64,000 nt of DNA from Bacteroidales bacterium (GCA_024401395.1 JAKSLD010000013.1:38821-102820), one strand, 5' to 3'; positions 25,251 through 34,498 are shown, counted from the stretch's first letter. Program-made: numbers and translations. Notes: generated by a model from the sequence alone, not told the origin.

Positions 25251-26342
25251 ATGAAACACTTTCTTAAATTATTACTTGTACTTGTAGTAGCTGCAGTATT
25301 TGTATGGACATTCATTTTTCTCTATAGAAAATCACAGCCTAAGGCAGTTGCCTATGAAATTGAGAATGTTGTTACGGCAACATTGGAGAGAACTACAGTG
25401 GTTACTGGTAAGATAGAGCCTAGAAACGAGATCCTTATCAAGCCACAGATTTCGGGTATTATCAGTGAGCTTTATAAAGAGGCTGGTCAGAGTGTAAAAG
25501 AGGGTGAGGTAATAGCCAAGGTAAAGGTTATTCCAGAACTTGGTCAGTTGAACTCAGCAGAGAGCCGCGTAAGAATTGCTGAGATGAACTTGAAGCAGTA
25601 TCAGATAGATGCCGACCGTACAAAACAGCTCTATGAGCAGAAGTTCGAGAGCCAGGAGGCATACGAGAATTCCCTTTTGAAGGTAAAACAAGCTCAGGAA
25701 GAACTTCAGGTGGCAAAAGACCAGTTGGAGATTGTACGAGATGGTATTACAAAGAATTCAGCATCTATGAGTTCGACATTGATCCGTTCCACCATTACAG
25801 GTTTGATTCTTGACGTTCCAGTGAAGGTAGGTAACTCCGTTATTCAAGCAAATACCATGAATGACGGTACCACTATAGCGACGGTTGCCAATATGAACGA
25901 CCTCATTTTCCGTGGCAATATAGATGAGACAGAGGTAGGGCGAGTTCACGAGGGAATGCCAGTGAAGATTACACTCGGTGCTTTGCAGGATATGGAATTT
26001 GGAGCAAAACTTGAGTATATCTCACCTAAAGGTGTGGAACAGAACGGTGCAAACCAGTTTGAGATTAAGGCTACAGTTGTAGTCCCAGATACAGTTACTG
26101 TACGTGCTGGTTACTCTGCCAATGCAGAAATCGTACTCCAGCGTGCTGCTGATGTACTCTGTGTGCCAGAAGGTACTATTGAATTCTCGGGCGATACAGC
26201 GTTTGTATATGTTGTAAAAGATACAGTGAATTGGGATTTCGACCGCAGAGAGATCAAGACAGGTATGAGCGATGGCATCAAGATGGAGGTAAAGAATGGT
26301 GTATCTCTCGAGGATAAGCTCAGAGGTGCAAAGAAATATTAG
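25251..26342 (+). CDS. Periplasmic adaptor (HlyD/MacA family)
   Basis: A 363-residue membrane-fusion protein with one N-terminal transmembrane segment (about 6-25). It has a lipoyl-like half motif (GKIEPRNEILIKPQISGIISELY), a coiled-coil hairpin (about 105-165), the second lipoyl half (RSTITGLILDVPVKVG), and beta-barrel and membrane-proximal domains. It bridges the MacB-like permeases and the outer membrane channel. Codon use is richer in well-translated codons than in the permeases. It is fourth in the efflux operon. Confidence 0.92.
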   Translation: MKHFLKLLLVLVVAAVFVWTFIFLYRKSQPKAVAYEIENVVTATLERTTVVTGKIEPRNEILIKPQISGIISELYKEAGQSVKEGEVIAKVKVIPELGQLNSAESRVRIAEMNLKQYQIDADRTKQLYEQKFESQEAYENSLLKVKQAQEELQVAKDQLEIVRDGITKNSASMSSTLIRSTITGLILDVPVKVGNSVIQANTMNDGTTIATVANMNDLIFRGNIDETEVGRVHEGMPVKITLGALQDMEFGAKLEYISPKGVEQNGANQFEIKATVVVPDTVTVRAGYSANAEIVLQRAADVLCVPEGTIEFSGDTAFVYVVKDTVNWDFDRREIKTGMSDGIKMEVKNGVSLEDKLRGAKKY

Positions 26343-26365
26343 AAAACCACACAAAAGTTATTGAT

Positions 26366-27694
26366 ATGAAACGATTAATTACTACAGCAATAGCACTTGC
26401 TGCTATAACAGCTATGCCGATTATGGCGCAGCAGAGCACTGGCAAGAAAGTCTGGACGCTTAAGGATTGTGTGAAATATGCAATCGAGAATAATCTTGAG
26501 ATAAAAGTACAAGAGCAGACCTGTGTCAGCAACGAAGTGCGTTTAGACAATGCCAAGAAGACATATTTACCTACTGTTGGGGCTCAAGTCTACCAAGGAT
26601 TTGATTTTGGACGAGGTTTGACATCCAATAATACATACGCCAACAAGAATACCAGGAATACAAATCTTGGCCTTAATGCGCAAGTTACACTTTTTGAATA
26701 TGGCAGAGCAGCGCAGAAGAGAGCGGCAGAGTTTAATCTCAATGCGGCAATTGCAGATCTAGAGAATGTGAAAGACAATATTGGCATATCTGTAGCAAAA
26801 GCATATTTGCAAGTTCTCTATGCAAAAGACATGATAAAGGTCAGCGAAAAGCAACTTTCGTTCTCTGAGTTGCAGTTGCAGCAGAAAGAATCGCTCATTA
26901 AGCAAGGCAAGGTGCCAGAGTCGGATGTCTTTCAAGCCAAAAGCAAAGTGGCACAAGACAAGATGTCACTTGTCAAGGCCCAGAACGACTACGAGTTGGC
27001 TTTGCTTGAGCTCAGTCAGACACTCGAATTGCCATCTCCAGAAGGCATGGAAGTCGCAGAGCCAGAAGTTGATTTAGCAGAGATGACCGCCACTACCCCA
27101 GAGATGATATATAATGAAGCACTGGTTAACAGAGACGACATCAAGGCGGCACAATACAGAGAACAGGCTGCTATAGAAGGTATTGCGAAAGCCAAGGCAG
27201 GTCATATGCCAACATTGACAGCTTCGGCAGGATTAGGGACCAACTACTATGCCATTGGCGGTATAGATTCACCATCTTTAGGAGATCAGTTCAGTGACAA
27301 TTTGAACAAGTCGGTATCGTTGAACCTCAATATTCCGATTTTCTCAAAGTTTCAGACATCCAATGGCGTGAAGTCGGCTAAAATTGAAAAGATAAGTTCG
27401 ACTATAGCCATAGACCAGGCGAAGAAGAGACTATATAAAGAGATACAGCAAGCCTATTACAATGCCACCAGTGCCAAGGCGCAGTATGATGCCAGTGTCG
27501 TAGCAGACGAAGCTGCCAAGGAGTCGCTCGATATGCAGACCAAGAAGTTCGCTGCGGGACTTATTACACAGACCGAGTACAACGAAGCATTGAACTCATG
27601 GACCAAGGCAGAGTCAGATATGGTACAAGCCAAGTATCAGTTGGCATTTGCAGTGAAGATCCTTGATTTCTACCGAGGCGCAGAGATGGAGTAG
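26366..27694 (+). CDS. TolC-like outer membrane efflux protein
   Basis: A 442-residue outer membrane factor with a signal peptide (residues 1-22, cleavage near IMAQQ). It contains two repeats of the OEP fold: one around WTLKDCVKYAIENNLEIKV and the helical region to about 215, and the second from about 245. The later phrase FAAGLITQTEYNEALNSW is a typical OEP ending. It should form the trimeric outer membrane channel of the MacAB-like exporter and closes the operon. A short gap of 23 bases separates it from the adaptor. Confidence 0.92.
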   Translation: MKRLITTAIALAAITAMPIMAQQSTGKKVWTLKDCVKYAIENNLEIKVQEQTCVSNEVRLDNAKKTYLPTVGAQVYQGFDFGRGLTSNNTYANKNTRNTNLGLNAQVTLFEYGRAAQKRAAEFNLNAAIADLENVKDNIGISVAKAYLQVLYAKDMIKVSEKQLSFSELQLQQKESLIKQGKVPESDVFQAKSKVAQDKMSLVKAQNDYELALLELSQTLELPSPEGMEVAEPEVDLAEMTATTPEMIYNEALVNRDDIKAAQYREQAAIEGIAKAKAGHMPTLTASAGLGTNYYAIGGIDSPSLGDQFSDNLNKSVSLNLNIPIFSKFQTSNGVKSAKIEKISSTIAIDQAKKRLYKEIQQAYYNATSAKAQYDASVVADEAAKESLDMQTKKFAAGLITQTEYNEALNSWTKAESDMVQAKYQLAFAVKILDFYRGAEME

Positions 27695-27883
27695 TTCCTT
27701 AAAGAAGTGTTAGTATTTGTCAGTCATTAGGCTCTTATAACGCTCCTATAACGCACATACTAGGCACGCTTAAGAAATCGAAGAGATGCAATATTGATAA
27801 ATAGTGAAATAAACTTAATTTTACTATCAGTTAAGGTTGAGGGTGGGCAGAAATGCCTGCCCTTTTGTATTTTTGCACCCGTT
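27695..27883 (+). other. Intergenic region with a hairpin before the HAD phosphatase
   Basis: It contains the repeated phrase ATAACGC in CTTATAACGCTCCTATAACGC (27733-27753), and a GGGCAG/CTGCCC hairpin followed by TTTT (about 27844-27866). The hairpin may terminate the efflux operon. Its T run leads straight into the -7 box of the next gene. Confidence 0.45.
27868..27875 (+). promoter_or_regulatory. -7 box immediately before the HAD phosphatase
   Basis: TATTTTTG matches TAnnTTTG and ends 8 bases before the ATG at 27884. The transcript would be leaderless or nearly so, and any start codon upstream of the box can be excluded. Confidence 0.55.
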
Positions 27884-28657
27884 ATGATAAAGGCAGCTTT
27901 TTTTGATCTTGATGGTACGCTGGTGAGTTTCAAGACGCACACCATACCAGAATCGACCCTACGAGCCCTCGATTTGTTGAGGAGAAAGGGTGTGAAACTA
28001 TTTATGGCATCAGGGCGACATAGGTCGATGATGTACCAGTTGGGAGATTTGCAATTTGATGGATATGTGACAATCAATGGCTGTATTACCTATGTTGACG
28101 GTAAGATTATAGACAAGCATCCCATACCACACGATGTAGTACTGAAGAAACTAGACTATATGGACAAGCACCCTATGCCAAGTTGCTTTGTCTGTGAGGA
28201 TGGCCTTGTGATGAACTATCTCAACAAAGATACCGATACCATATTCGACTTGCTTGCTTTTCCGACCCCTCCGTTGAGAAATCTACGTGAGGCTGTGGCA
28301 GAAAAGGACGTGTATCAGTTCATTTCATTCTGCCCACAATCTGAAGACGACTATATGATGCAGCAGTTAGGCGGATGTGCCTCGGCGCGTTGGCATGAGT
28401 TGTTTACGGATATAGTTCCGAAGAATATCAGTAAGGTCACAGGTATTCAGGCGATAGAGAGGTTGATGGGGATTACGAGAGAAGAAGTAGCTACCTTCGG
28501 GGATGGGGGTAATGACGTAGAGATGCTAGAGTATGCTGGAAAAGGCATTGCGATGGGCAACGCCGCTCCAGAGGTGCAGAAGAGAGCCAAATATGTTACT
28601 ACCACTGTAGATGAAGATGGTATTTGGAATGCAGTTCAGAATATAATACTGCACTAA
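27884..28657 (+). CDS. Cof-type HAD-family phosphatase
   Basis: A 257-residue HAD hydrolase of the Cof/IIB type. Motif I is FFDLDGTLVSF (nucleophile and acid/base Asp), motif II is the Ser of FMASGRHR, and motif IV is ATFGDGGNDVEML. The IIB cap lies between residues about 80 and 190. Such enzymes dephosphorylate sugar phosphates, nucleotides or pyridoxal phosphate; the substrate here is unknown. I chose ATG 27884 because the motif starts at residue 5 and the promoter box lies between it and earlier in-frame codons. Confidence 0.9.
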   Translation: MIKAAFFDLDGTLVSFKTHTIPESTLRALDLLRRKGVKLFMASGRHRSMMYQLGDLQFDGYVTINGCITYVDGKIIDKHPIPHDVVLKKLDYMDKHPMPSCFVCEDGLVMNYLNKDTDTIFDLLAFPTPPLRNLREAVAEKDVYQFISFCPQSEDDYMMQQLGGCASARWHELFTDIVPKNISKVTGIQAIERLMGITREEVATFGDGGNDVEMLEYAGKGIAMGNAAPEVQKRAKYVTTTVDEDGIWNAVQNIILH

Positions 28658-28685
28658 GCCATGTATAAGTGTAGTCTCAGAGAGC

Positions 28686-28716
28686 ACCCTTGTTCATCGC
28701 AATTTTTTTATTTGGA
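28686..28716 (+). repeat. Dispersed intergenic core element, copy 3
   Basis: CACCCTTGTTCATCGCAATT and the following T run match copy 1 and the 3' ends of the long repeats. In this copy TTCATC and GATGAA flank the core as an inverted repeat. Confidence 0.6.
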
Positions 28717-28767
28717 TGAATAAAGAAATGTTTTTGCGAGAGTTGGTGTTTGTAAAGGAAAAATGTA

Positions 28768-28775
28768 TATCTTTG
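28768..28775 (+). promoter_or_regulatory. -7 box of the fucose-isomerase-like gene
   Basis: TATCTTTG matches TAnnTTTG, with TTG 22 bases upstream (28743-28745), a slightly long spacer. The start codon is 49 bases downstream. Confidence 0.5.
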
Positions 28776-28824
28776 GGGACAAATTGATAGTTGACAAAGT
28801 ACAAAACAACAAAATAAAGTAGAA

Positions 28825-30309
28825 ATGATCAATCAACCAGTAGTGAAGCTTGGTATCGTTGGCGTAAGCCGCGACTGCTTCCCAATCGAACTCACAAAGA
28901 GCCGTCTTGCAGCTCTTATGGCAGAGGTAAAGAAGGCAGGCCTCCCAGAGGTATATGACTGTCCAGTAGTTATTGAGAACGATGTAGACACTTATAAGGC
29001 TCTTGATTGGGCTAAGTCGAACGGTATCAACGCAGTATGTATGTTCCTCGGTAACTTCGGTCCAGAGGGTCCTACAACATTGTTCGTACAGAAGTTCGGT
29101 GGTCCAGCAATGGTACTTGCTGCTAAGGAAGAGGGTAAGGCAAATCTTGCTAACGACCGTGGTGATGCACTCTGTGGTGTTCTCAACTTCTCTTACAGCG
29201 TAGGTCTTCGCCGTCTCAAGGTATATATTCCAGAGTATCCAAACGTAACTCCAGCAGAGGGTGTTAAGGAGCTTGCTGATTTCCGCAACATCGCTCGCGT
29301 TGTTAACGGTGTACACAACCTCAAGGTTATCGGCTTCGGTCCACGTCCTTGGGACTTCCTTGCATGTAACGCACCAATCCAGCCAATGTACGACCTTGGC
29401 ATTGAGGTACAGGAGAACTCAGAGCTCGACCTCAAGAAGGCATTTGACGAGATTACAAGCAAGCCAGGTAAGGCTGCAGAGATCGCTGCTGTAGCTAAGG
29501 ATATGGAGAAGGAGCTCGGTAAGGGCAACAAGTATCCTGAGATTATCAACAAGATGGCACAGCTCGAGGTTACTCTCATGGATTGGTATGACAACCAGAA
29601 GGGTGGCTCAAAGTATGCAGTATTCGCTAACAAGTGCTGGCCAGCATGGCAGCCAATCTTCGAGTTCGAGCCTTGCTACGTTAACTCACGTCTCACAGGT
29701 CGTGGTATTCCAGTAGCATGTGAGGTTGACCTCTATGGTGCTCTCTCTGAGTACATGGCTGAGTGCGCTACTGAGAAGCCAGCTACTCTCCTCGACATCA
29801 ACAACTCTGTTCCTGCTGACGTTATCCCTGCTGGTGCTAACCTCGCTGGTGCAGACCTCAAGGACCTCTACATGGGCTTCCACTGCGGTAACACTTGCTC
29901 ACAGTGCATGAAGGACTGCAAGATCAAGTATCAGCTTATCCAGGCTCGTCTCATGAGCCCAGATATCACAAAGGGTACTCTCGAGGGTCAGATCATGCCA
30001 GGCAAGTCTACAATGTTCCGTATCCAGTCTAACTCTGACAGCAAGCTCGTTTCTTACATTGCTCAGGGTGAGTTCCTTGATGTTGATCCATGCTCATTCG
30101 GTGGTATCGGTATTCACGCTATCCCTGGTTTCGCACGCTTCTACCGTCACGTACTCGTTGGCAAGCGTTTCCCACACCACGGTGCATACGCATTCGAGCA
30201 CTGCGGCAAGGTTCTCTTCGAGGCTCTCAAGATGCTCGGCGTAGAGGATATCAACACACCTCTCCCAGCTGGTCAGCTCTACCCAGGTGAGAATCCATTC
30301 GCTATCTAA
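28825..30309 (+). CDS. L-fucose/L-arabinose isomerase-like protein
   Basis: A 494-residue cytoplasmic protein of the FucI/AraA fold. It has an N-terminal Rossmann-like domain (KLGIVGVSRDCFP), a central domain containing NGVHNLKVIGFGPRPWDF and ACEVDLYGALSEYM, and a C-terminal barrel with GKSTMFRIQSNSDSKLV. It should interconvert an aldose and a ketose using Mn2+; the exact sugar cannot be assigned. Canonical FucI is about 590 residues, so this is the shorter family. A Cys cluster (GFHCGNTCSQCMKDCK, about residues 351-366) is unusual. Codon use is strongly biased to CTC, AAC, GGT and TTC compared with all neighbours, which suggests very high expression. Confidence 0.75.
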   Translation: MINQPVVKLGIVGVSRDCFPIELTKSRLAALMAEVKKAGLPEVYDCPVVIENDVDTYKALDWAKSNGINAVCMFLGNFGPEGPTTLFVQKFGGPAMVLAAKEEGKANLANDRGDALCGVLNFSYSVGLRRLKVYIPEYPNVTPAEGVKELADFRNIARVVNGVHNLKVIGFGPRPWDFLACNAPIQPMYDLGIEVQENSELDLKKAFDEITSKPGKAAEIAAVAKDMEKELGKGNKYPEIINKMAQLEVTLMDWYDNQKGGSKYAVFANKCWPAWQPIFEFEPCYVNSRLTGRGIPVACEVDLYGALSEYMAECATEKPATLLDINNSVPADVIPAGANLAGADLKDLYMGFHCGNTCSQCMKDCKIKYQLIQARLMSPDITKGTLEGQIMPGKSTMFRIQSNSDSKLVSYIAQGEFLDVDPCSFGGIGIHAIPGFARFYRHVLVGKRFPHHGAYAFEHCGKVLFEALKMLGVEDINTPLPAGQLYPGENPFAI

Positions 30310-30332
30310 TAGAATAGAAATTATACAAACAC

Positions 30333-30366
30333 ACACCTGTCATACATATGTATGGCAGGTGTTTTA
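30333..30366 (+). terminator. Terminator after the isomerase-like gene
   Basis: ACACCTG...CATACATATG...CAGGTGT forms a long stem around CATACATATGTATG and is followed by TTTT. Confidence 0.8.
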
Positions 30367-30380
30367 TATATTACGAGCAT

Positions 30381-31073
30381 ATGAGCAAATATTTATTATC
30401 AGCCATTTTCTTGATGTTCTGCATATCTGGCATAAATGCTCAGAATGCAAATAAGGTGCCTTTCAATGGCATAATCAGTGATTTCTTAGGCAATCCAGCT
30501 AAGCGAGCTAAGGTTTCTGTGAACAAATATCTGTATACCAGAACAGACCGAAAAGGCAGATTCGGATTGACAAATGTGCAAGATACTGACACATTGACCA
30601 TTGTGTATCAGAAATCGGTATACTACATACCTGTAGAGGGCAAGAAGAGTATCAGGATAAAGTTGGCTGACCAGTTGGATAAGTCGGCTGTTATTGAGGC
30701 TGCTGAGGATCAGGATCTTGTTAATTATGGCTATGGATTTGTCAAGCGACGCGAGTCATTAGGCGTTACCAGCGGTATTCCTGGTGAAATTCTTCAGAGG
30801 ACAAATCAGACAAATATACTTGATGCACTCAGGGGACTGGTACCAGGCTTGAATTTTCAGAAAGTAAATGGGCAGACAAAGGCCGTCATTCGTGGTAAAG
30901 GTACAATTGGCAATACAGATCCCCTATATATTGTAGATGGTTCAGAAGTACCAAGCCTTGATTATATTTCTGTTTATGATGTTGAGACAGTAGAGGTACT
31001 CAAGGACGGTTCTATGTATGGCGTCAGGGGTGCGAATGGCGTAATCATTGTACATACAATAGGTTCCAGATAG
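30381..31073 (+). CDS. Carboxypeptidase-like and TonB plug domain protein without a barrel
   Basis: A 230-residue exported protein with a signal peptide (residues 1-20, cleavage near INAQN). A carboxypeptidase-regulatory-like beta-sandwich follows (about 25-95: FNGIISDFLGNPAKRAKVSV...RTDRKGRFGLTNV). The rest is a TonB plug (about 105-225) with ILDALRGLVPGLNF, IRGKGTIGNTDPLYIVDG and the final DVETVEVLKDGSMYGVRGANGVIIV. In SusC-like receptors the plug continues into a 22-strand barrel, which is absent here; the stop follows the plug directly. It could be a stand-alone plug or a truncated receptor, but no barrel remnant follows. The 5' extension to 30348 lies inside the upstream terminator and is rejected. 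Confidence 0.85.
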   Translation: MSKYLLSAIFLMFCISGINAQNANKVPFNGIISDFLGNPAKRAKVSVNKYLYTRTDRKGRFGLTNVQDTDTLTIVYQKSVYYIPVEGKKSIRIKLADQLDKSAVIEAAEDQDLVNYGYGFVKRRESLGVTSGIPGEILQRTNQTNILDALRGLVPGLNFQKVNGQTKAVIRGKGTIGNTDPLYIVDGSEVPSLDYISVYDVETVEVLKDGSMYGVRGANGVIIVHTIGSR

Positions 31074-31086
31074 TCTAGTCGAGACG

Positions 31087-32085
31087 TTACTGTAGTTTCA
31101 TAGAGAATCCGATACTGTTTGTAGTACCGGCCAGGTGGTAGCGCGACATTGCATATTTGATGTCGATGCGTTTAGCCAGCTTGAGGCCTATACCCCAAGA
31201 GAGACCTGCTGCGCCTCCGATAGAACTCATGCGAAGTTCACGGCGTTTGCGTTGGTCATATCCTACAGAAGCGTAGAAAGCCTTGGCTGGTTGAAACTCT
31301 ATACCTATTATACAATGGCGAAGAAGGCAATCTGCGAATGCAATCTTGTTTTGACCTTCGGGGGTTAAGTCCCACTTACGGAAGTCCTTGACAGTCAGTA
31401 AGACGTGAAAAGGGGCGTGGAGTGGGGTATAGGCGTAAGTCATAGACACATGAGGTCGGAGTGTCTGATGATTTGTAGAACCATCTGCGTCATAGGAAGA
31501 CAACTGTCCGCCCACGTTGTTGATAGCCAATGCTGCGCTTATACGTCGGTCTGTAGAACGGAAGGAGAGACCGAAATCCATACATATACCGAAACTGCTA
31601 TAACCAGTCAGATTGCTCCACACAGGTTTAAAGGTAGCTCCAGCAGAGAGATTAGGAGCCAGCATTTTGCTGTACGTCAATAGGATTGCATTCTCGTTGG
31701 AAGATTTTGTACCAAGAGAAGCACCCCATTGGTCTGTAGCGTCTATATCGCCATATCCGATATGTTGGAATGCGATACCCAACATACCGATACGGTCAAT
31801 TTTTCTTGAGTAAGAAGCCTGAGCCGTCCATATACCCTCCGTCAAAGGGGCAGCATCGAGAGAGACATGATTGTGGAGAGTATCCTGCAGAAGGGCAGGG
31901 TTGTGAGTCCACATACCTGGCTCGTCATTGCTAAGGGTTGCATGCTTGCCGCCTAAGCCGATACTTCTGGTATTGTATGGCAATCGAAGAAAATCGTATA
32001 CCGTTTCATCCGACTGAGCCTTAGAATAAGTAGCAATACTCAGAAATGCGGCAGAAAAGACTAATATGGAACGAACTTTAGACAC
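31087..32085 (-). CDS. porQ: Type IX secretion system protein PorQ
   Basis: A 332-residue outer membrane beta-barrel protein with a signal peptide (cleavage near SKAQS). The start of the mature protein, YDFLRLPYNTRSIGLGGKHATLSNDEPGMWTHNPALL, shows the PorQ/PorV-type opening of the FadL-like barrel. The C terminus ends in a barrel-type strand (SIGFSMKLQ). PorQ works with PorU, PorV and PorZ on the cell surface in processing CTD-tagged cargo. It starts 2 bases after the acyl-CoA ligase stop, on the same strand, so the two may be co-transcribed. The assignment rests on family resemblance. Confidence 0.85.
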   Translation of the reverse strand: MSKVRSILVFSAAFLSIATYSKAQSDETVYDFLRLPYNTRSIGLGGKHATLSNDEPGMWTHNPALLQDTLHNHVSLDAAPLTEGIWTAQASYSRKIDRIGMLGIAFQHIGYGDIDATDQWGASLGTKSSNENAILLTYSKMLAPNLSAGATFKPVWSNLTGYSSFGICMDFGLSFRSTDRRISAALAINNVGGQLSSYDADGSTNHQTLRPHVSMTYAYTPLHAPFHVLLTVKDFRKWDLTPEGQNKIAFADCLLRHCIIGIEFQPAKAFYASVGYDQRKRRELRMSSIGGAAGLSWGIGLKLAKRIDIKYAMSRYHLAGTTNSIGFSMKLQ

Positions 32086-32087
32086 TC

Positions 32088-34004
32088 TTATTGGAGGTTA
32101 GCTTTGATAGTTTCAAGGTTCCTAGCGTTGAGGATATCCTTGTTGTCTGCATTGAGGAGGTATTCGATAAGATCAGAGTAATGTTCAGTAACCTTTGGTC
32201 GTACCATCTTCATTGTGGAGTTAAGCATCTTATTCTGCTCAGTGAAAGGCTCAGGAAGAATACCCATTGTAGCTGGAAGCCAACGGTCGGGGTGGAGGCC
32301 CTCAGCAGAGCCGCCCTTGCGGAGCTGACATACATCATTCCAGATAATATTTAGAGCCTCCTTGGCGTACTCATCTGTACCAGGTTTGATGTGATGGTTA
32401 TGTTTCAGCTTCGCTTTCAGAGCATTATAGTTAGGAACTATCAGAGCCACTGTATATGGACACTGGTTGTTGTGCAGCATACACTGGTCGATAGTGCTAG
32501 ACAAGTCCACGATACATTCCTCTATGCCCTCTGGAGAGTATTTCTCGCCATCGGCACTGATGAGGAGGCTCTTGAAGCGACCTTGAACAAAGAGGAAGCC
32601 ATCTTCGTCGATGTATCCCATATCTCCAGTATGCAGCCAGCCGTCGACTATTGTAGAAGCAGTTGCCTCCTCATTTTTCCAGTAGCCCTTCATGACGTTG
32701 CCGCCCTTGACACAAACCTCGCCCTTCTGACCTGGAGCGACCTCCTTGTTGTTCTCATCAAGAATCTTGCACTCCAAGAACTGGAATGGACGACCAGAAG
32801 AACCGAATTTACAAGCATCCAGTAAGTTAGCCGAGATTACAGGAGAAGCCTCACTGAGGCCATAGCCCTGCATGACAGGAATACCAACTGCGGCGAAGAA
32901 ACGCTGAAGTTCGACATCTAGCAATGCTCCACCACCGATGAAATATTTAAGACGACCACCGAAAGTTTCGCTGATCTTGCTCATGATAATCTTATCGCCA
33001 AGTTTCTTTATCGGCCAGAGAAGCCAACGTAGGCCGTGACCAGCGTTGAAATATTCGGCATTATATATGTAAGCCACCTTACGGAAGAACTCGAACATAT
33101 TCCAGACGAAATTACCCTTTGCCTTGATGCCTGCCTCGATATTCTTGCGGAAAGATTTCGAGAGCGCTGGTACGGACATCATAAGAGTAGGGCGCACCTC
33201 CTTCATATTCTTAGGAATATTACGGAGAGTCTCCATTGGAGATTTGCCTATTTCCTGAGATGCTACTGAAGCACCGAAATAGATGAAACAGTAGAGGTTA
33301 GTAGTATGGGCAAAAGAGTGATCCCAAGGGAGAATTGTGAAAGTGATATCTGTAGGCTCGATGTGTATGGCAGTACAACTCTGGATTGTGTTTGTTGCGT
33401 AGTTACCATGAGAGAGCATTACGCCCTTTGGGTCGGATGTCGTACCAGAAGTATATGAGATATTTACCAAATCGTCGGGTGTGACTTCAGCAATAGAAGC
33501 CTCGAAAGCCGCCAAGTTGTCGGCATTTTTGAGCCACTCCTCTCCATTTTTCAATATCTCTTCGAAAGAGTAGCCTTTAGCACCCTCTGGTTTCTCGTCG
33601 AGGTAGATGAGACCTTCTATATTGATATTGTCGCATACGTTGCCGATACGAGTTGCTTGAGTTCCAGATACTATCAAGTAACGAGCGCCAGAATGCTGGA
33701 CACGGAAAGTCACCTCTGGGTCTGGGATAAGCTTTATGGAAAGAGGAACATTTATGGCACGAGCGTAGAGGATCCCCAATTCAGATATCAGCCATTCAGA
33801 ACGACCCTCAGAAAGCAGGGCCAATCTATCGCCTTTCTGTATGCCGAGTTGTATAAGTCCTGCACCGAAATTGCGAGCCATATCGCGCACCTGGGTATAG
33901 GTCTTGCCTGTCCATTCGCCATTGACCTTATCGAGCGTAAGCGTATTGTTAGGGTAGAGCTTAACACTACGGTCAAGAAGTCCGAAAATTGTATTGAATT
34001 CCAT
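32088..34004 (-). CDS. Long-chain fatty-acid-CoA ligase (AMP-forming)
   Basis: A 638-residue adenylate-forming enzyme of the FadD/FAA type. The P-loop is ISYTSGTTSDPKGVMLSHGN (about 188-207). Other motifs are QGYGLSEASPVIS and the hinge region DGWLHTGDMGYIDEDGFLFVQGR. The C-terminal catalytic Lys block lies near SADGEKYSPEGIEE. It activates exogenous or recycled fatty acids to acyl-CoA at the inner membrane. Length is normal for the eukaryote-like long-chain group. porQ follows directly. Confidence 0.93.
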   Translation of the reverse strand: MEFNTIFGLLDRSVKLYPNNTLTLDKVNGEWTGKTYTQVRDMARNFGAGLIQLGIQKGDRLALLSEGRSEWLISELGILYARAINVPLSIKLIPDPEVTFRVQHSGARYLIVSGTQATRIGNVCDNINIEGLIYLDEKPEGAKGYSFEEILKNGEEWLKNADNLAAFEASIAEVTPDDLVNISYTSGTTSDPKGVMLSHGNYATNTIQSCTAIHIEPTDITFTILPWDHSFAHTTNLYCFIYFGASVASQEIGKSPMETLRNIPKNMKEVRPTLMMSVPALSKSFRKNIEAGIKAKGNFVWNMFEFFRKVAYIYNAEYFNAGHGLRWLLWPIKKLGDKIIMSKISETFGGRLKYFIGGGALLDVELQRFFAAVGIPVMQGYGLSEASPVISANLLDACKFGSSGRPFQFLECKILDENNKEVAPGQKGEVCVKGGNVMKGYWKNEEATASTIVDGWLHTGDMGYIDEDGFLFVQGRFKSLLISADGEKYSPEGIEECIVDLSSTIDQCMLHNNQCPYTVALIVPNYNALKAKLKHNHHIKPGTDEYAKEALNIIWNDVCQLRKGGSAEGLHPDRWLPATMGILPEPFTEQNKMLNSTMKMVRPKVTEHYSDLIEYLLNADNKDILNARNLETIKANLQ

Positions 34005-34046
34005 TGCTAGGTATACTACTAAACTAAATATTTGGTTGGTATTGCG

Positions 34047-34460
34047 TTATTCGCCAGTAATTGTTGCTACTATCTTACGAGAACCGCCATAGTGTCTGAA
34101 TTCGCAAAGATAGATTCCCTGCCAAGTGCCCATATTAAGTCTGCCGTTCGTGATAGGAATGGTAAGACTAGGTCCGATGATTGAGCATTTTGCATGAGCT
34201 GGCATATCATCATCCCCCTCGAGGGTATGCTGATAATAAGGTTCGCGTTCTTTGACAAGGTGACTGAATATGCTCTCCATATCTACACGTACATCAGGGT
34301 CTGCATTCTCATTGATAGAAAGCGCGGCAGATGTATGCTTGATGAAAAGATGGAGCATGCCCACATTAGGCAATTTAGGTAGATGTGACATTATTTCACT
34401 TGTGATCAAGTGAAATCCTCGTCTGCGCTCCTGGAGTGAAAATTCAGTTTGTTGCCACAT
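34047..34460 (-). CDS. yjbQ: YjbQ family protein (UPF0047)
   Basis: A 137-residue protein of the YjbQ/UPF0047 family, a trimeric beta fold. The diagnostic segment is LHLFIKHTSAALSINENADPDVRVDMESIF, with HTSA and ENADPDVR. The later GRLNMGTWQGIYLCEFR also fits. The Escherichia coli homologue has weak thiamine-phosphate synthase activity, but the real function is uncertain. A minus-strand -7 box lies 39 bases upstream of its ATG. Confidence 0.92.
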   Translation of the reverse strand: MWQQTEFSLQERRRGFHLITSEIMSHLPKLPNVGMLHLFIKHTSAALSINENADPDVRVDMESIFSHLVKEREPYYQHTLEGDDDMPAHAKCSIIGPSLTIPITNGRLNMGTWQGIYLCEFRHYGGSRKIVATITGE

Positions 34461-34498
34461 ATCTATTCAGGGTATTAAACCTTGTTACATATTCATTG

